From NCBI RefSeq assembly GCF_044923475.1, contig NZ_CP137338.1, positions 2,790,001-2,854,000 on the forward strand: DNA of 64,000 nt, read 5' to 3'. The notes below the pieces were generated by a model. That model was not told the origin of the DNA, did not search any database, and worked only from the letters and a program-made list of their open reading frames with translations. Source of the DNA: JAAURS01 sp044923475 (GTDB lineage: Bacteria; Cyanobacteriota; Cyanobacteriia; Thermosynechococcales; Thermosynechococcaceae). The stretch's first letter is position 1. Each line of letters begins with the position of its first letter. Of the stretch, positions 44,626-53,563 are shown piece after piece. The position numbers and the translations under genes are program-made.

Positions 44626-45462
44626 ATGGAGTGGCACGCGATCGATTACTGCGCCCCAGAGGCACCCTCTCAATTTGTGGCCTCTATCCGAGAGATTGGG
44701 TTTGCGGTATTGAGAGAAATTCCCGTCACGGCCAGTTTCATAGCGGCGGTGTATCGAGATTGGGAAGCCTTTTTTCTATCTTCAGAGAAATACGCATACC
44801 AGTTCGACCCGGCCATTCAATCCGGTTACTTTCCCTTTCAGTCAGAGACCGCAAAGGGAAACGATCGCCCCGACCTCAAAGAGTTTTTTCACCTGTACGA
44901 GTGGACTGAATTGCCCTCGGGGATGAGCGATCGCACTTGGCAACTGTTCCATCGGCTGCGCGCAGTCGCTGAAACGCTCTTGGAATGGCTGGAGCAAGGA
45001 TTGCCGCCACAGGTGCGGCGGCAGCTCCTCACCCCGTTGAGCGACACGATTCGAGCCAGCACTCAAACGCTCCTGCGCCCGATCCACTATCCGCCCTTGC
45101 CGCGTGCGGCCAACGGTGCCTTGCGCGCAGCGGCCCATGAGGATATCAATTTAATTACGCTGCTACCAGCCGCAACCGCTACGGGACTGGAGGTGCAGGC
45201 GGAGTCGGGAGAGTGGATTGGCGTCCCCAATCGGGCCGGAGAAGCGATCGTGAATGTGGGAGATATGCTGCAACTGGCAACTGGGGGCTTTTATCGTTCC
45301 ACTTCGCATCGCGTGGTAAATCCGACGGGCGAAGCGAGTCAGCGATCGCGCTTTTCAATGCCGCTGTTTTTGCACCCGCGTCCCGAAATCCACCTGACGC
45401 CAGACATAACGGCTGACGATTACCTGAAAGCTCGCCTCAAAGCATTGGGATTGCAGGACTAA
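44626..45462 (+). CDS. 2-oxoglutarate/Fe(II)-dependent oxygenase (isopenicillin N synthase-like)
   Basis: 278 aa. N-terminal DIOX_N-like region (FVASIREIGFAVLREIPV) and a C-terminal jelly-roll with the iron triad: HxD in AAHEDINLITLL, distal His in STSHRVVNP, and the 2-oxoglutarate Arg in RSRFSMP. The substrate is unknown. Its end overlaps the convergent rnhB gene by 26 bases. It follows the PsiE gene by 22 bases. Confidence 0.88.
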   Translation: MEWHAIDYCAPEAPSQFVASIREIGFAVLREIPVTASFIAAVYRDWEAFFLSSEKYAYQFDPAIQSGYFPFQSETAKGNDRPDLKEFFHLYEWTELPSGMSDRTWQLFHRLRAVAETLLEWLEQGLPPQVRRQLLTPLSDTIRASTQTLLRPIHYPPLPRAANGALRAAAHEDINLITLLPAATATGLEVQAESGEWIGVPNRAGEAIVNVGDMLQLATGGFYRSTSHRVVNPTGEASQRSRFSMPLFLHPRPEIHLTPDITADDYLKARLKALGLQD

Positions 45463-46087
45463 TGGCAGGCTGAGGCGGAGATTGGAACAGGCTGCGCTGG
45501 CAGGGCGAAAACGAAAGCCGATGCTGAGGCGAAGGTCCCAGGGTTTCCAACGCCAGTTGATGGGCGCGGCTGCCATACCCTTTGTTCGAAGCAAGATGGT
45601 AGCCGGGGTAACGACGATCGAGGCGCACTAACAGGCGATCGCGCCAGACTTTGGCCAGAATGCTGGCAGCGGCGATCGCTGGTTCGCGCTGGTCGCCTTT
45701 GACAATCGTGCGCTGGTCGATCGCAAAAGCCGGAATGGCGCGATTGCCATCGATGAGACATAGGTCTGGCGTTATGGAAAGTCGCATTACAGCTCGCCGC
45801 ATCGCCAGCAAACTCGCCTGGAGGATGTTCATCCGGTCGATCTCTCGCACAGAAGCCATGCCAATGCAAAACGCCACGGCGTGAGTTTTTATGGTTTCGT
45901 AAAGAATCTCGCGATCGGCAGCCCGAAGTTGTTTACTATCTTTAACCCCTACTTTAACCAAACGCTCTGCTGCAACGGGCAATAAAATGACCGCCGCTGC
46001 GACGACAGGCCCAAAGAGAGCGCCCCGCCCCACTTCGTCAACCCCGGCAATCTGTAAAAGACCTTCATTGACCCTAGGAGCTACCAT
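45437..46087 (-). CDS. rnhB: Ribonuclease HII
   Basis: 216 aa. Motif I IAGVDEVGRGALFGPVVAAA supplies Asp and Glu, KDSKQL and LCLIDGNRAI supply further residues, and KGDQREPAIAAASILAKVWRD completes the active site. The enzyme removes ribonucleotides and RNA primers from DNA hybrids. The C-terminal 25 residues are Pro/Ser-rich and overlap the oxygenase gene. Its start codon shares bases with the start codon of the divergent terB gene. Confidence 0.93.
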   Translation of the reverse strand: MVAPRVNEGLLQIAGVDEVGRGALFGPVVAAAVILLPVAAERLVKVGVKDSKQLRAADREILYETIKTHAVAFCIGMASVREIDRMNILQASLLAMRRAVMRLSITPDLCLIDGNRAIPAFAIDQRTIVKGDQREPAIAAASILAKVWRDRLLVRLDRRYPGYHLASNKGYGSRAHQLALETLGPSPQHRLSFSPCQRSLFQSPPQPAISPAIPML

Positions 46088-46496
46088 GACTCAAGATGCC
46101 AAACAACTGCTCAAAATTTTAATCGGTGCCGCGTGGCTGGATGGTAAAGTCCAACCCGAAGAGCAAAAGCGGCTGCGGCGAATCGCCGAGCAAAAAGCGC
46201 TTCTAGACGATGCCGAACTCCACCCCTGGCTCCACGGACTGCGTTCTGTCTCAGTCGATGAGTGCTATCAGTGGATTGACGAATACCTAGGAAAACACCC
46301 CAAACCAGCAGCCATCCAAGAACTACTTGAAGAAATTAGCGGCCTGATCTACAGCGATGGCGACGTGGACAGTGCCGAAGCACAGGTTCTCAACCAACTG
46401 CAGCGCAAAGAGGCCGCAGCAGCAGCTGACACGAATCTACACGATACCGTGACCCGCGCGATTCAAAACCTCTATCGGCGTTGGGTCAGTCAATAG
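46086..46496 (+). CDS. TerB-family (tellurite-resistance-like) protein
   Basis: 136 aa, all-helical. The motif GAAWLDGKVQPEEQKRLRRI and the later SGLIYSDGDVDSAEAQVL are paired Asp-containing helix-loop regions of TerB, which may bind metal ions. The ATG at 46086 is preferred to an upstream frame that runs inside rnhB. GGAG lies at 46077-46080. Function in cyanobacteria is not established. Confidence 0.85.
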   Translation: MTQDAKQLLKILIGAAWLDGKVQPEEQKRLRRIAEQKALLDDAELHPWLHGLRSVSVDECYQWIDEYLGKHPKPAAIQELLEEISGLIYSDGDVDSAEAQVLNQLQRKEAAAAADTNLHDTVTRAIQNLYRRWVSQ

Positions 46497-46630
46497 CAGC
46501 GACGCGATCGCCCGATCGATCTCATCAGAACAGATCCGCAGTGAAAGCAGCGATCGCCTACCTCGAGCAATTTCGCGTAAATTCGCTAGGCTAGAGGTAC
46601 GTTGATGTCGTTCAAAAACAGCAGGTCGCT

Positions 46631-47278
46631 ATGTTTGGCTTTGGCAAAAAATCCACGCTTCCCACCCCCGAAACCGCACTTAAAGGCCGCGCAGAAGCCA
46701 TTCAAGTCCCCGAAGCCCATTTTGTAAACGGGCACCCGCTAAAGCCGCCCTATCCCGCAGGAATGGAAATTGCCATGTTTGGGTTAGGCTGCTTTTGGGG
46801 CGCAGAGAAAGCGTTTTGGAAGTTAGAGGGCGTCTACAGTACGGCAGTCGGCTATGCTGCGGGCCTTACGCCCAATCCTACTTATCAAGAAGTTTGTTCT
46901 GGAATGACGGGTCATAACGAAGTGGTACGGGTCGTATTCGACCCTGCCGTCATTCCCTATGCAGAACTGCTCAAAACATTTTGGGAAAGTCACAACCCAA
47001 CCCAAGGGATGCGTCAAGGCAACGATACGGGCACTCAATATCGCTCCGGTATCTATACTTACTCGGCACAGCAGAAAACCTTGGCAGAAGCCTCTCGGGA
47101 AATGTATCAAAAAGCGCTGAGCGCCGCAGGCCACGGCACCATTACCACTGAAATCTTAGACGCGCCCGAGTTTTACTACGCAGAAGCTTACCACCAACAG
47201 TATCTAGCAAAGAACCCCAATGGTTACTGCGGCCTAGGCGGCGTTAACGTGTCTTGCCCGATCCCGCTATCGGTTTAG
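46631..47278 (+). CDS. msrA: Peptide-methionine (S)-S-oxide reductase
   Basis: 215 aa. The catalytic motif GCFWGAEKAFW is present (Cys near residue 56), together with YAAGLTPNPTYQEVCSGMTGH, the Glu/Asp residues of the active site, and a YHQQYLAKNPNGYCG end with a resolving Cys. It repairs oxidised methionine with thioredoxin. Monocistronic, with about 130 bases upstream. Confidence 0.95.
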   Translation: MFGFGKKSTLPTPETALKGRAEAIQVPEAHFVNGHPLKPPYPAGMEIAMFGLGCFWGAEKAFWKLEGVYSTAVGYAAGLTPNPTYQEVCSGMTGHNEVVRVVFDPAVIPYAELLKTFWESHNPTQGMRQGNDTGTQYRSGIYTYSAQQKTLAEASREMYQKALSAAGHGTITTEILDAPEFYYAEAYHQQYLAKNPNGYCGLGGVNVSCPIPLSV

Positions 47279-47423
47279 ATAAAGATACAAAACTATAAAT
47301 TTCGTTGTTGTTTTTTACAAAAATCGGTCGCGATCTAAAAAAACAACCTCGATTTGTTCGCTTTTTTCACCCTTTAGAGCATACTGTGGGTACACACTCA
47401 ATCTGAATCCGTGCAGGTGCAAG

Positions 47424-47573
47424 ATGAACTCACTCTCCTCACTCATCCGATCGAAGACAAGTCTCGCGCTTGGGATTTACGTTCTGGCTTTTGCTAGCTT
47501 GTTTTTTCTCGTCGACGCTCAACTTCATTCGATGCAGCTTTTACAAGCAGGTCGCCCTACCTTTTTGCGGTAA
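47424..47573 (+). CDS. Candidate 49-aa membrane peptide ahead of a strong terminator
   Basis: ATG to TAA encodes 49 residues with one hydrophobic helix (about 15-31, LGIYVLAFASLFFLV) between a Ser/Arg N-terminus and a Gln/Arg C-terminus. A textbook terminator follows 35 bases after the stop, which supports a transcript here. The ribosome binding site is weak (GTGCAGG). It may be a small protein or part of a small RNA gene. Confidence 0.4.
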   Translation: MNSLSSLIRSKTSLALGIYVLAFASLFFLVDAQLHSMQLLQAGRPTFLR

Positions 47574-47607
47574 GACGGTGCTCGAAAACTCAATATTCAA
47601 TCATAAG

Positions 47608-47641
47608 CTGCCGTTAATCTTAGAATTAACGGCAGTTTTTT
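47608..47641 (+). terminator. Rho-independent terminator
   Basis: Perfect 11-bp stem CTGCCGTTAAT (47608-47618) with ATTAACGGCAG (47625-47635), a 6-base loop and a run of six T. Confidence 0.85.
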
Positions 47642-47796
47642 CATTATTGTAACTTTAAGGAGAATTACATTGATTTTCAGCGATACCCTGCAAGTTCTAC
47701 CCTTTGCCGACCATTGGGCTATGGGTGGAGGGGGGAGATAAGGAAGATGGGGGAGAATTTGTCGCCCATCTTTGGAGAATGAGTACTAAAGAATGA

Positions 47797-47979
47797 GCTC
47801 GGATTTTCGAGCGGTTCTATCGGGTAAATAGCGATCGATCGCGGTCAACGGGCGGCTCGGGGTTGGAGCTGTCGATTGCGATGGCGATCGCTCAGATGCA
47901 CCTCGGCACCATCCAGGTCCAAAGTCAGTTAGGACACGGCAGCACCTTTCCTGTCAAATTGCTGAATAGCCAGTGTTAG
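47797..47979 (+). pseudogene. Histidine-kinase C-terminal remnant
   Basis: The frame reads IFERFYRVNSDRSRSTGGSG, then LELSIAMAIAQMHLGTIQVQ and GHGSTFPVKLL before the stop. These are the F and G2 boxes and the end of a HATPase_c domain. The glycine motif GLGL has become GLEL. No start, dimerisation helix or N box remains, so it is a decayed two-component sensor. The 120 bases upstream of it hold nothing recognisable. Confidence 0.75.
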
Positions 47980-48016
47980 CGAATGTAAAAGGATATGTGA
48001 AACACAATATCTGTTG

Positions 48017-49114
48017 TTAAACTTTACTAAATCCTTTTCCAGCTTGGGTTTGAGACCAAATCAATAATTCTCCTTGTTTGCCCCCTGCGGCTAAAGATTG
48101 CCCCTTCGGGTGCCAGCCTAGACAGGAAAATCCTTGGTTTGCGCCTGTCAACGTCTGGGTCAGGTGTTTGGCTTTCTGCCAAATATTCACCAAGCCATCA
48201 GCGCCTGCCGAAGCAAGATGTATCGCCTGAGGTTGAAATGCGATCGCCTCAACGGCTTGAGTATGATTCTCTAATACTCGTCCGTCCCAACCTACCAGAG
48301 GATTGAGACTGCGCTCCCAAATAACGATGCCCTCCACACTGGTCGAAGCTAAAATTGGCTTTGAAGCGTTGGGTAAGAGAGAGGACCAAGCCAGATAGCG
48401 AATCTTCCCCGGAAATCCGCGCATCACCCAAGGCTGGGCACTCGGTTGACCGTCTTGCCATTCTATGACCGTAATGGTGCGATCCATATTGCCAGACGCT
48501 AGATAACGACTATCTGGCGACCAGGAGAGCGCCACACTCGCAGAAGGTAGTTCAACGAGGTAAGGATCATCATCCCAATCGAGGCAATTCCAGACCTTTG
48601 CCCCTTGATAGCCACCCACTGCCAGAAATTTGCCATCAGGTGACCAGTCAAAACAAAGCGCAGACGATGCCTCAAAAGGAAGCGTTGTAATGACCCTCTG
48701 CGAGGTTGTATCCCACACCTGCACATAGCGTCCAACATTAAACGCCAACCAGTTCAATTGTGGATGCCATGCAACATGTTCGACCCAATGTTTGCTGGGC
48801 AAGGAAAATACTAAACTTGCAGGAAGTTCTTCTGACCCAGGAAATTGCCAAACAAAAAGGGTTTTCCCCTGACCGCCTGCCGCGAGATACCGTCCATCGG
48901 CAGAAAAGGCCAAGCTGTTCAATGAATCCTGAGATGGGAGATCTAAAAGACTTCGATCGCTCAACTCTCGTAAAACCAAGACCTCCCCGGCAGCAGAACA
49001 GGCTGCCAGCATATCTCCCTGGGGCGACCAACCGATCGCGGTCACATAGTCGGATAGACTACCGCTCCAGTTTTTTTGCCAAATCTGTCGGGAAGACGAC
49101 TTCAGACCAAGCAT
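48017..49114 (-). CDS. WD40-repeat protein downstream of a COG0523 GTPase
   Basis: 365 aa with about seven WD40 blades (for example AIGWSPQGDMLAACSAAGEV, LAFSADGRYLAAGGQGKTLF, AIAFQPQAIHLASAGADGLV), enough for a full propeller. There is no signal peptide. Its start overlaps the stop of the upstream COG0523 gene by 13 bases, so the two are almost certainly co-translated. With the Zur-like box ahead of the operon, a role in zinc homeostasis is likely, but the binding partner is unknown. Confidence 0.85.
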   Translation of the reverse strand: MLGLKSSSRQIWQKNWSGSLSDYVTAIGWSPQGDMLAACSAAGEVLVLRELSDRSLLDLPSQDSLNSLAFSADGRYLAAGGQGKTLFVWQFPGSEELPASLVFSLPSKHWVEHVAWHPQLNWLAFNVGRYVQVWDTTSQRVITTLPFEASSALCFDWSPDGKFLAVGGYQGAKVWNCLDWDDDPYLVELPSASVALSWSPDSRYLASGNMDRTITVIEWQDGQPSAQPWVMRGFPGKIRYLAWSSLLPNASKPILASTSVEGIVIWERSLNPLVGWDGRVLENHTQAVEAIAFQPQAIHLASAGADGLVNIWQKAKHLTQTLTGANQGFSCLGWHPKGQSLAAGGKQGELLIWSQTQAGKGFSKV

Positions 49115-50073
49115 TTGCGGAAATCCTTTTTGAGTTGGGTTTCGTCTAAATTGCGCCCAATAAAGACCAGTTCATTTTTGCGGACTTCTCCTGTCTTCCA
49201 AGGGCGATCGCGGATACCGTCAAACAACATGTGTACGCCCTGAAACACATAGCGGTTATTTTCGCCCTGAAAATTAAGAATGCCTTTCATGCGGAAAATA
49301 TCAGCCCCTTGACGTTGCAGCAGAATACTCAGCCAATCATTGAGGCGCCGACCATCAATTTCTCCAGATTCCACAATGGCAACCGAACCAACGGTTTCGT
49401 CATGCTGGTGGGCATCCTCGCCTAAAAACTCAGGGTCAATTTCCAGCGCCCGACTTAGATCGAAGGCTTTGACCCCCAACAGGTCATCCATTTCTACTTC
49501 TGCATTGCGGGTACGGTAAATTTTGGTCATGGCATTCATGCTGCGGATGCGCCGTTCCAGTTCATCCACAGTTTCCGGATCGACCAGATCGATTTTGTTG
49601 AGCAAAATGACATCCGCAAACGCAATCTGCTCCTGGGCTTCATCGGCCTCCCAGTGCTGCCAGATGTGTTTGGCATCCACCACCGTCACGACGGCATCTA
49701 AAAAGCTTTGGGACTGCACCTCTTCATCCATAAAAAAAGTCTGAATGACGGGGGCTGGGTCGGCTAACCCCGTGGTTTCAATCACCAGATGGTCAAATTT
49801 ATCGCGTCGCCGCATTAAGTTCCCGATGATGCGAATCAGGTCGCCGCGCACGGTGCAGCAGATGCAGCCGTTATTCATTTCAAAGATTTCTTCATCGGCA
49901 TCAATAATGAGCTGATTGTCAATCCCGACTTCTCCAAACTCATTTACGATGACAGCGATCTTTTTGCCATGCTCGTAGGTCAGAATGCGATTGAGCAGGG
50001 TGGTTTTGCCTGCTCCCAAGTAACCCGTAAGTACCGTAACGGGGACTGCATCGGCGATCGCGCTGGAAACCAT
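49102..50073 (-). CDS. COG0523 (CobW/G3E) GTPase, zinc-metallochaperone type
   Basis: 323 aa. P-loop GYLGAGKTTLL, the metal-binding GCICC motif (within NNGCICCTVRGDL), the Walker B-like ETTGLADP, the NKID guanine motif, and a CobW_C domain (about 220-320). A His-containing loop (EDAHQHDE) lies before the C-terminal domain. Family members such as ZagA and YeiR deliver zinc to client proteins under zinc limitation. A Zur-like palindrome immediately upstream supports the zinc branch. Confidence 0.88.
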   Translation of the reverse strand: MVSSAIADAVPVTVLTGYLGAGKTTLLNRILTYEHGKKIAVIVNEFGEVGIDNQLIIDADEEIFEMNNGCICCTVRGDLIRIIGNLMRRRDKFDHLVIETTGLADPAPVIQTFFMDEEVQSQSFLDAVVTVVDAKHIWQHWEADEAQEQIAFADVILLNKIDLVDPETVDELERRIRSMNAMTKIYRTRNAEVEMDDLLGVKAFDLSRALEIDPEFLGEDAHQHDETVGSVAIVESGEIDGRRLNDWLSILLQRQGADIFRMKGILNFQGENNRYVFQGVHMLFDGIRDRPWKTGEVRKNELVFIGRNLDETQLKKDFRKCLV

Positions 50074-50095
50074 ACGCTAAATCCTCTCTAATTTA

Positions 50096-50115
50096 TATAA
50101 CGATAATCGTTATCA
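50096..50115. promoter_or_regulatory. Zur-like operator
   Basis: A perfect 15-bp palindrome, TAACGATAATCGTTA (50098-50112), extended on the minus strand to TGATAACGATTATCGTTA. This closely resembles cyanobacterial Zur boxes (TGATAATNATTATCA). It lies 25 bases ahead of the metallochaperone start. Confidence 0.6.
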
Positions 50116-50182
50116 GAATTGTAAAGGATTATGCCCGTAATGAACATCCAAGTGCTAAGCCACTCTTCTGCCCAAAGCTAGG

Positions 50183-50482
50183 GTGGATTTTGTGCGTGCT
50201 GGTCTGGATTATGCGGCAAGCCTCAATCGCCGAGAAGCTTTGAGCTTACTGCTCTGGCTTTTTGAAAAGTTTGGCTACACCGTTCAAGAGGGATGTCCGA
50301 TCGATCTTCGCCTGACCCACCAGGATTTGGCTGAATTGGCTGACACGTCTTGCGTTACGGTGACGCGACTGCTAAAGCAGTTTGAAATGCAGCGGCTGCT
50401 ATACCGACGCAATAAGCATTATGTTTTGCTGACGTTAGAGCCTGACCTGCCTAAGCTACGGTCTCTTGCTCTTGGACTTTAG
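50183..50482 (+). pseudogene. Crp/Fnr-family HTH domain without its sensor domain
   Basis: 99 aa or slightly more, starting at a GTG. It contains only the C-terminal Crp-type winged helix: LRLTHQDLAELADTSCVTVT, then RLLKQFEMQRLLYRR. The normal N-terminal cyclic-nucleotide-binding domain of about 110 residues is missing; a TAA at 50156 closes the frame. It is probably a 5'-truncated regulator, although a stand-alone HTH protein is possible. It diverges from the metallochaperone gene, and its 3' end merges into the inverted repeat of the transposon. Confidence 0.55.
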
Positions 50483-50569
50483 ACTAAACAGGAAGGAAAA
50501 GCGGTCAGCCGAAGAAGACTGACCACTCGATGATAGAAGCTGAAAGTTGGAAAACATATCGGCTTCATC

Positions 50570-51868
50570 ATGACCAGTTTGCAGAATCTTGAGATATTTC
50601 GCCATCGCACCTATCTGTTATTGGGAAACGGGAGGGATGCGCTGTTCGATTTGATGGATGCAGTGTTGACAACCCGGAGTGTTGCATCCTTCGTAGAACT
50701 GTCATTAAGTCCCGTCTTTCGTCGAGAATGGCCGAGCATCTATGAAGCGCTCCAAGATGGTCGGCCCTCGCGTCAAGCCTTGATGCAGGAATACGTGCGG
50801 CACATCCCTACATCAGAAGTGGTGGTTCTGGCAGGAGACCATACGGCGTGGTCACGGCCCTATGCAAAAACGCTCCAAGACCGTACCTATGAACACCAGC
50901 CATCGGTGCGATCTGGAGGCAAACCTGTTGCCATCGGTCAGGGGTATAGCACGATCGCCTGGATACCCCAGGAGCAAGGTAGTTGGGCTTTACCCCTGCG
51001 CCATGAACGGATCACCAGCTTTGATACCCCCCTTGGCAAAGCCGCAACTCAGTTACGCCAAGTCTGCGCTCAAATTCCAGGACATGTCTTGTTCTTAGGA
51101 GATGGAGAGTATGGGTGTGCCCCCTTTCTCAAACAGACCGCAGACATCCCCTGCGACAAGCTGCTGAGGTTACGACCGAATCGAGTGCTCTATCATGCCC
51201 CACAGCCGTATCAGGGGAATGGCAGACCCTATCGGCATGGCGCAAAATTTAGCCTCCAAGCGCCCGATACTTGGACAGTCGCTCAAGAAGAGATGACGAC
51301 CCACGACCCCAAATTGGGACGATTGAAAGTGCGTCGATGGGAAGCACTTCATTTAAGGCAAGCTGGCGACGCTCCCTTTGACCTGATTCTGGTGGAACGA
51401 CTTGATACCCCTGACTCAAAACCGTTGTGGTTGATTTGGATGGGACAACAGAAGGCTGTGCTGGGTCAAATCTGGCAAAAGTACCTGCGTCGCTTTGCCA
51501 TTGAGCATTGATATCGATTTGTCCGACAACGGTTCCATTGGACGGTGCCTCAACTGTCTACCCCGAAACAGATGGAAACTTGGTCTGACCTAATGCCGTT
51601 GCTCACTTGGCAATTATGGCTCGCTCGTGAGGTCGTGGAAGATTCCCCTTTACCCTGGCACAAACCCATGACCAAATTGACCCCAGGACGCATCGCAAAT
51701 TCATTTGCTTCACTTTTAGCTAGGATTAGCTCTCCTGCCTCTGACCCGAAACCTCGTGGAAAGTCTCTTGGTTGGCCTACAGGTAAACCTAGGAGCCGTC
51801 GTCCTTTCTGTCCAACGGTCAAAAAAAGGTTTGCCAAGCCCAAGGAAACGGCTGATACAGCAGCCTAA
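50570..51868 (+). pseudogene. DDE transposase broken by one nonsense codon
   Basis: The frame 50570-51511 ends in RRFAIEH-stop. The same frame continues without any shift as YRFVRQRFHWTVPQL to 51868. The TGA at 51509-51511 stands where Trp is expected, so one base change (TGG to TGA) separates it from an intact protein of about 432 aa. The DDE residues are in AGDHTAWSRPYA, FLGDGEYG and the FAIEH region. It belongs to the IS4/IS701-like transposases common in cyanobacteria. The stop falls at the catalytic Glu region, so the shortened product should be inactive. Confidence 0.8.
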
Positions 51869-51896
51869 ACCTTAAACTTCTTCCCTTCGATTATCG

Positions 51897-53268
51897 TTAG
51901 TGTCCTGAGTTTTTCGCCATAGAGGCCAAAGCGTGAAAAGGTCTGAGGATAAGAGATTCAGGCCAACAGAGAATGGATATCGTCACACGCAAAGCCCAAA
52001 TACTGCGGGTTCAAACCCAAAATCCATATCCAGAGTTGAACGAAGTCCTACAGGAAAAACTGAATACAGAGGTTCTGGGGGTTACGCAAAGCGTCTTAGA
52101 AGCAGCTCTGTGCGAAGAATTACAAGAGCATCTCAATCAGCTTGCGGGAGAACGACCTCGTCGGTCTGGCTACTTCAAGCGAGTCCTTGATAGCGAATAC
52201 GGGCGCATCGAATCCTTGTCGGTACCCAAGCTGCGCCATGGGAACAGAGACCGAGACTGGCAAATCTTGGGGCGCTATCAACGGGGCCTTGGCAGTCTAT
52301 TAAACTTTTGTCTAAGTCTGTATGTCATGGGCCTGTCCTTGCGAGACTTGCAAGAAGCGCTCTATCCATTACTCGGGGCTGTATTATCGGTCAATGCCAT
52401 CAACCGAATCACAGAAGCCGCTCAACAGCAGATGAATCAACGGCGCACGGCAAAAATTACCACTGCTGTACCCATTTTGCTTGTCGATGGTGTTTGGGTG
52501 AGAATTCAATATGCAAGCGGGGAAACCTTTGAAGACCAAGCTGGACATGTGCGCGCCTTGCGTCAAGCCGAAGAACGGGTTGTTTTAGTGGCAATGGCCA
52601 TTTATCCAGATGGCACTCGTGAAATCTTGCACTATGAGATTGCCGAGAGTGAATCTCAATTCGCCTGGGAGTCTTTTTTCAAGGGTTTACAGGAGCGTGG
52701 ATTGAAGCTTGATGGGGTTGAGGTTGTCGTCAGTGATGGGACCAATGGATTGCCCGCTGTGCTCAAAGCCTGGGTACCTCAGGCCCAGCATCAACTGTGC
52801 ATCACTCATAAAATCAGGGCAATGCTGCGTCATCTGGGCTATGAGAATTTATCCATCCAAGATGCGCAAGGTCAGACCCTAGACCTTCCAGAAGCAAAGA
52901 AGCTTCGCTATACCCAGATTAAGACTGACGCCTATGACATCTATAAAACCGATGATTGGATGGAAGCCATTGAGCGATTGGTGGTCTTTGTCGAGACTTG
53001 GCAGTCTGTTGAACCTAATGCCATCCGCTCCTTTTTGAGAGATATTGTTTTGACCTTTAATTTCTATGATTTGAACCCATCCTTATATCCACTCGTCCGA
53101 ACCACTAATGCGCTCGAACGATTGTTTCGAGAGTTTAGGAACAAGTCCGATGAAATTGGTGCGTTCCCCAATGAAGACAGTTGTTTGACCATTTTCTTCT
53201 TGGTCTTACAGCGTGACCATACCAAGCATGACCGTCTCAAATCTGTGGCGAAAAACTAGGGACACTAA
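51897..53268 (+). mobile_element. IS256-family insertion sequence nested in the older element
   Basis: Inverted repeats begin TTAGTGTCC at 51897 and end GGACACTAA at 53268, about 23 bp with two mismatches. The flanks CGATTATCG (51888-51896) and CGATTCTCG (53269-53277) form a 9-bp target duplication with one mismatch. The element is about 1.37 kb with one intact transposase gene. Confidence 0.85.
51973..53259 (+). CDS. IS256-family (mutator-type) transposase
   Basis: 428 aa. DDE-type core: ILLVDGVWVRI (Asp), VVVSDGTNGLPAVLKAWVPQ with the following HQLCITHKIR (Asp and C/H motif), and RTTNALERLFREFRNK (Glu). Full family length with no stop or frameshift, so it is probably active. The gene fills its element from near the left to near the right inverted repeat. 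Confidence 0.92.
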   Translation: MDIVTRKAQILRVQTQNPYPELNEVLQEKLNTEVLGVTQSVLEAALCEELQEHLNQLAGERPRRSGYFKRVLDSEYGRIESLSVPKLRHGNRDRDWQILGRYQRGLGSLLNFCLSLYVMGLSLRDLQEALYPLLGAVLSVNAINRITEAAQQQMNQRRTAKITTAVPILLVDGVWVRIQYASGETFEDQAGHVRALRQAEERVVLVAMAIYPDGTREILHYEIAESESQFAWESFFKGLQERGLKLDGVEVVVSDGTNGLPAVLKAWVPQAQHQLCITHKIRAMLRHLGYENLSIQDAQGQTLDLPEAKKLRYTQIKTDAYDIYKTDDWMEAIERLVVFVETWQSVEPNAIRSFLRDIVLTFNFYDLNPSLYPLVRTTNALERLFREFRNKSDEIGAFPNEDSCLTIFFLVLQRDHTKHDRLKSVAKN

Positions 53269-53351
53269 CGATTCTCGGTCTCGAATGCTGAATGCTTTCG
53301 AGTTACTTTCTAGTGAACGTACTTCCTGTTTAGTCTAAACTCCAATTGATA

Positions 53352-53546
53352 TCAGAGCAGACTCAGCAGAGGGAATGCCGAGTGTTGTGCAGGCGAGGTA
53401 TACCCAAAGTGACTGGAATGTTCTGGCGCAAGGGGTAAAACTGCTGCAAACCCAAGAAGAGTAACAGTAACAGCAACGCAGACAGCGGCATAGCCCAAGA
53501 TGGAGTCGTTGAGGTATTGCAGTCGATCCCCGTCGCTGCATCGCAA
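53352..53546 (-). pseudogene. Possible hydrophobic protein remnant beside the transposon
   Basis: A 64-residue frame with one membrane-like stretch (ILGYAAVCVAVTVTLLGFAA). It begins 18 bases downstream of the acylase stop on the same strand and ends at the transposon edge, so it could be a membrane-protein gene cut by the insertion. No family was recognised; it may be chance. Confidence 0.2.
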
Positions 53547-53563
53547 ATAAAGAACTCAGCCTG

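Larger units (their letters stand above)
50472..53345 (+). mobile_element. Older insertion sequence, interrupted by an IS256 element
   Basis: Inverted repeats of about 24 bp with one mismatch lie at 50472-50495 and 53322-53345 (core TTTAGACTAAACAGGAAG). Without the nested IS256 the element would be about 1.5 kb. It carries one transposase gene (50570-51868) with a premature stop. I found no clear target duplication; exact outer ends are uncertain by a few bases. Confidence 0.7.
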
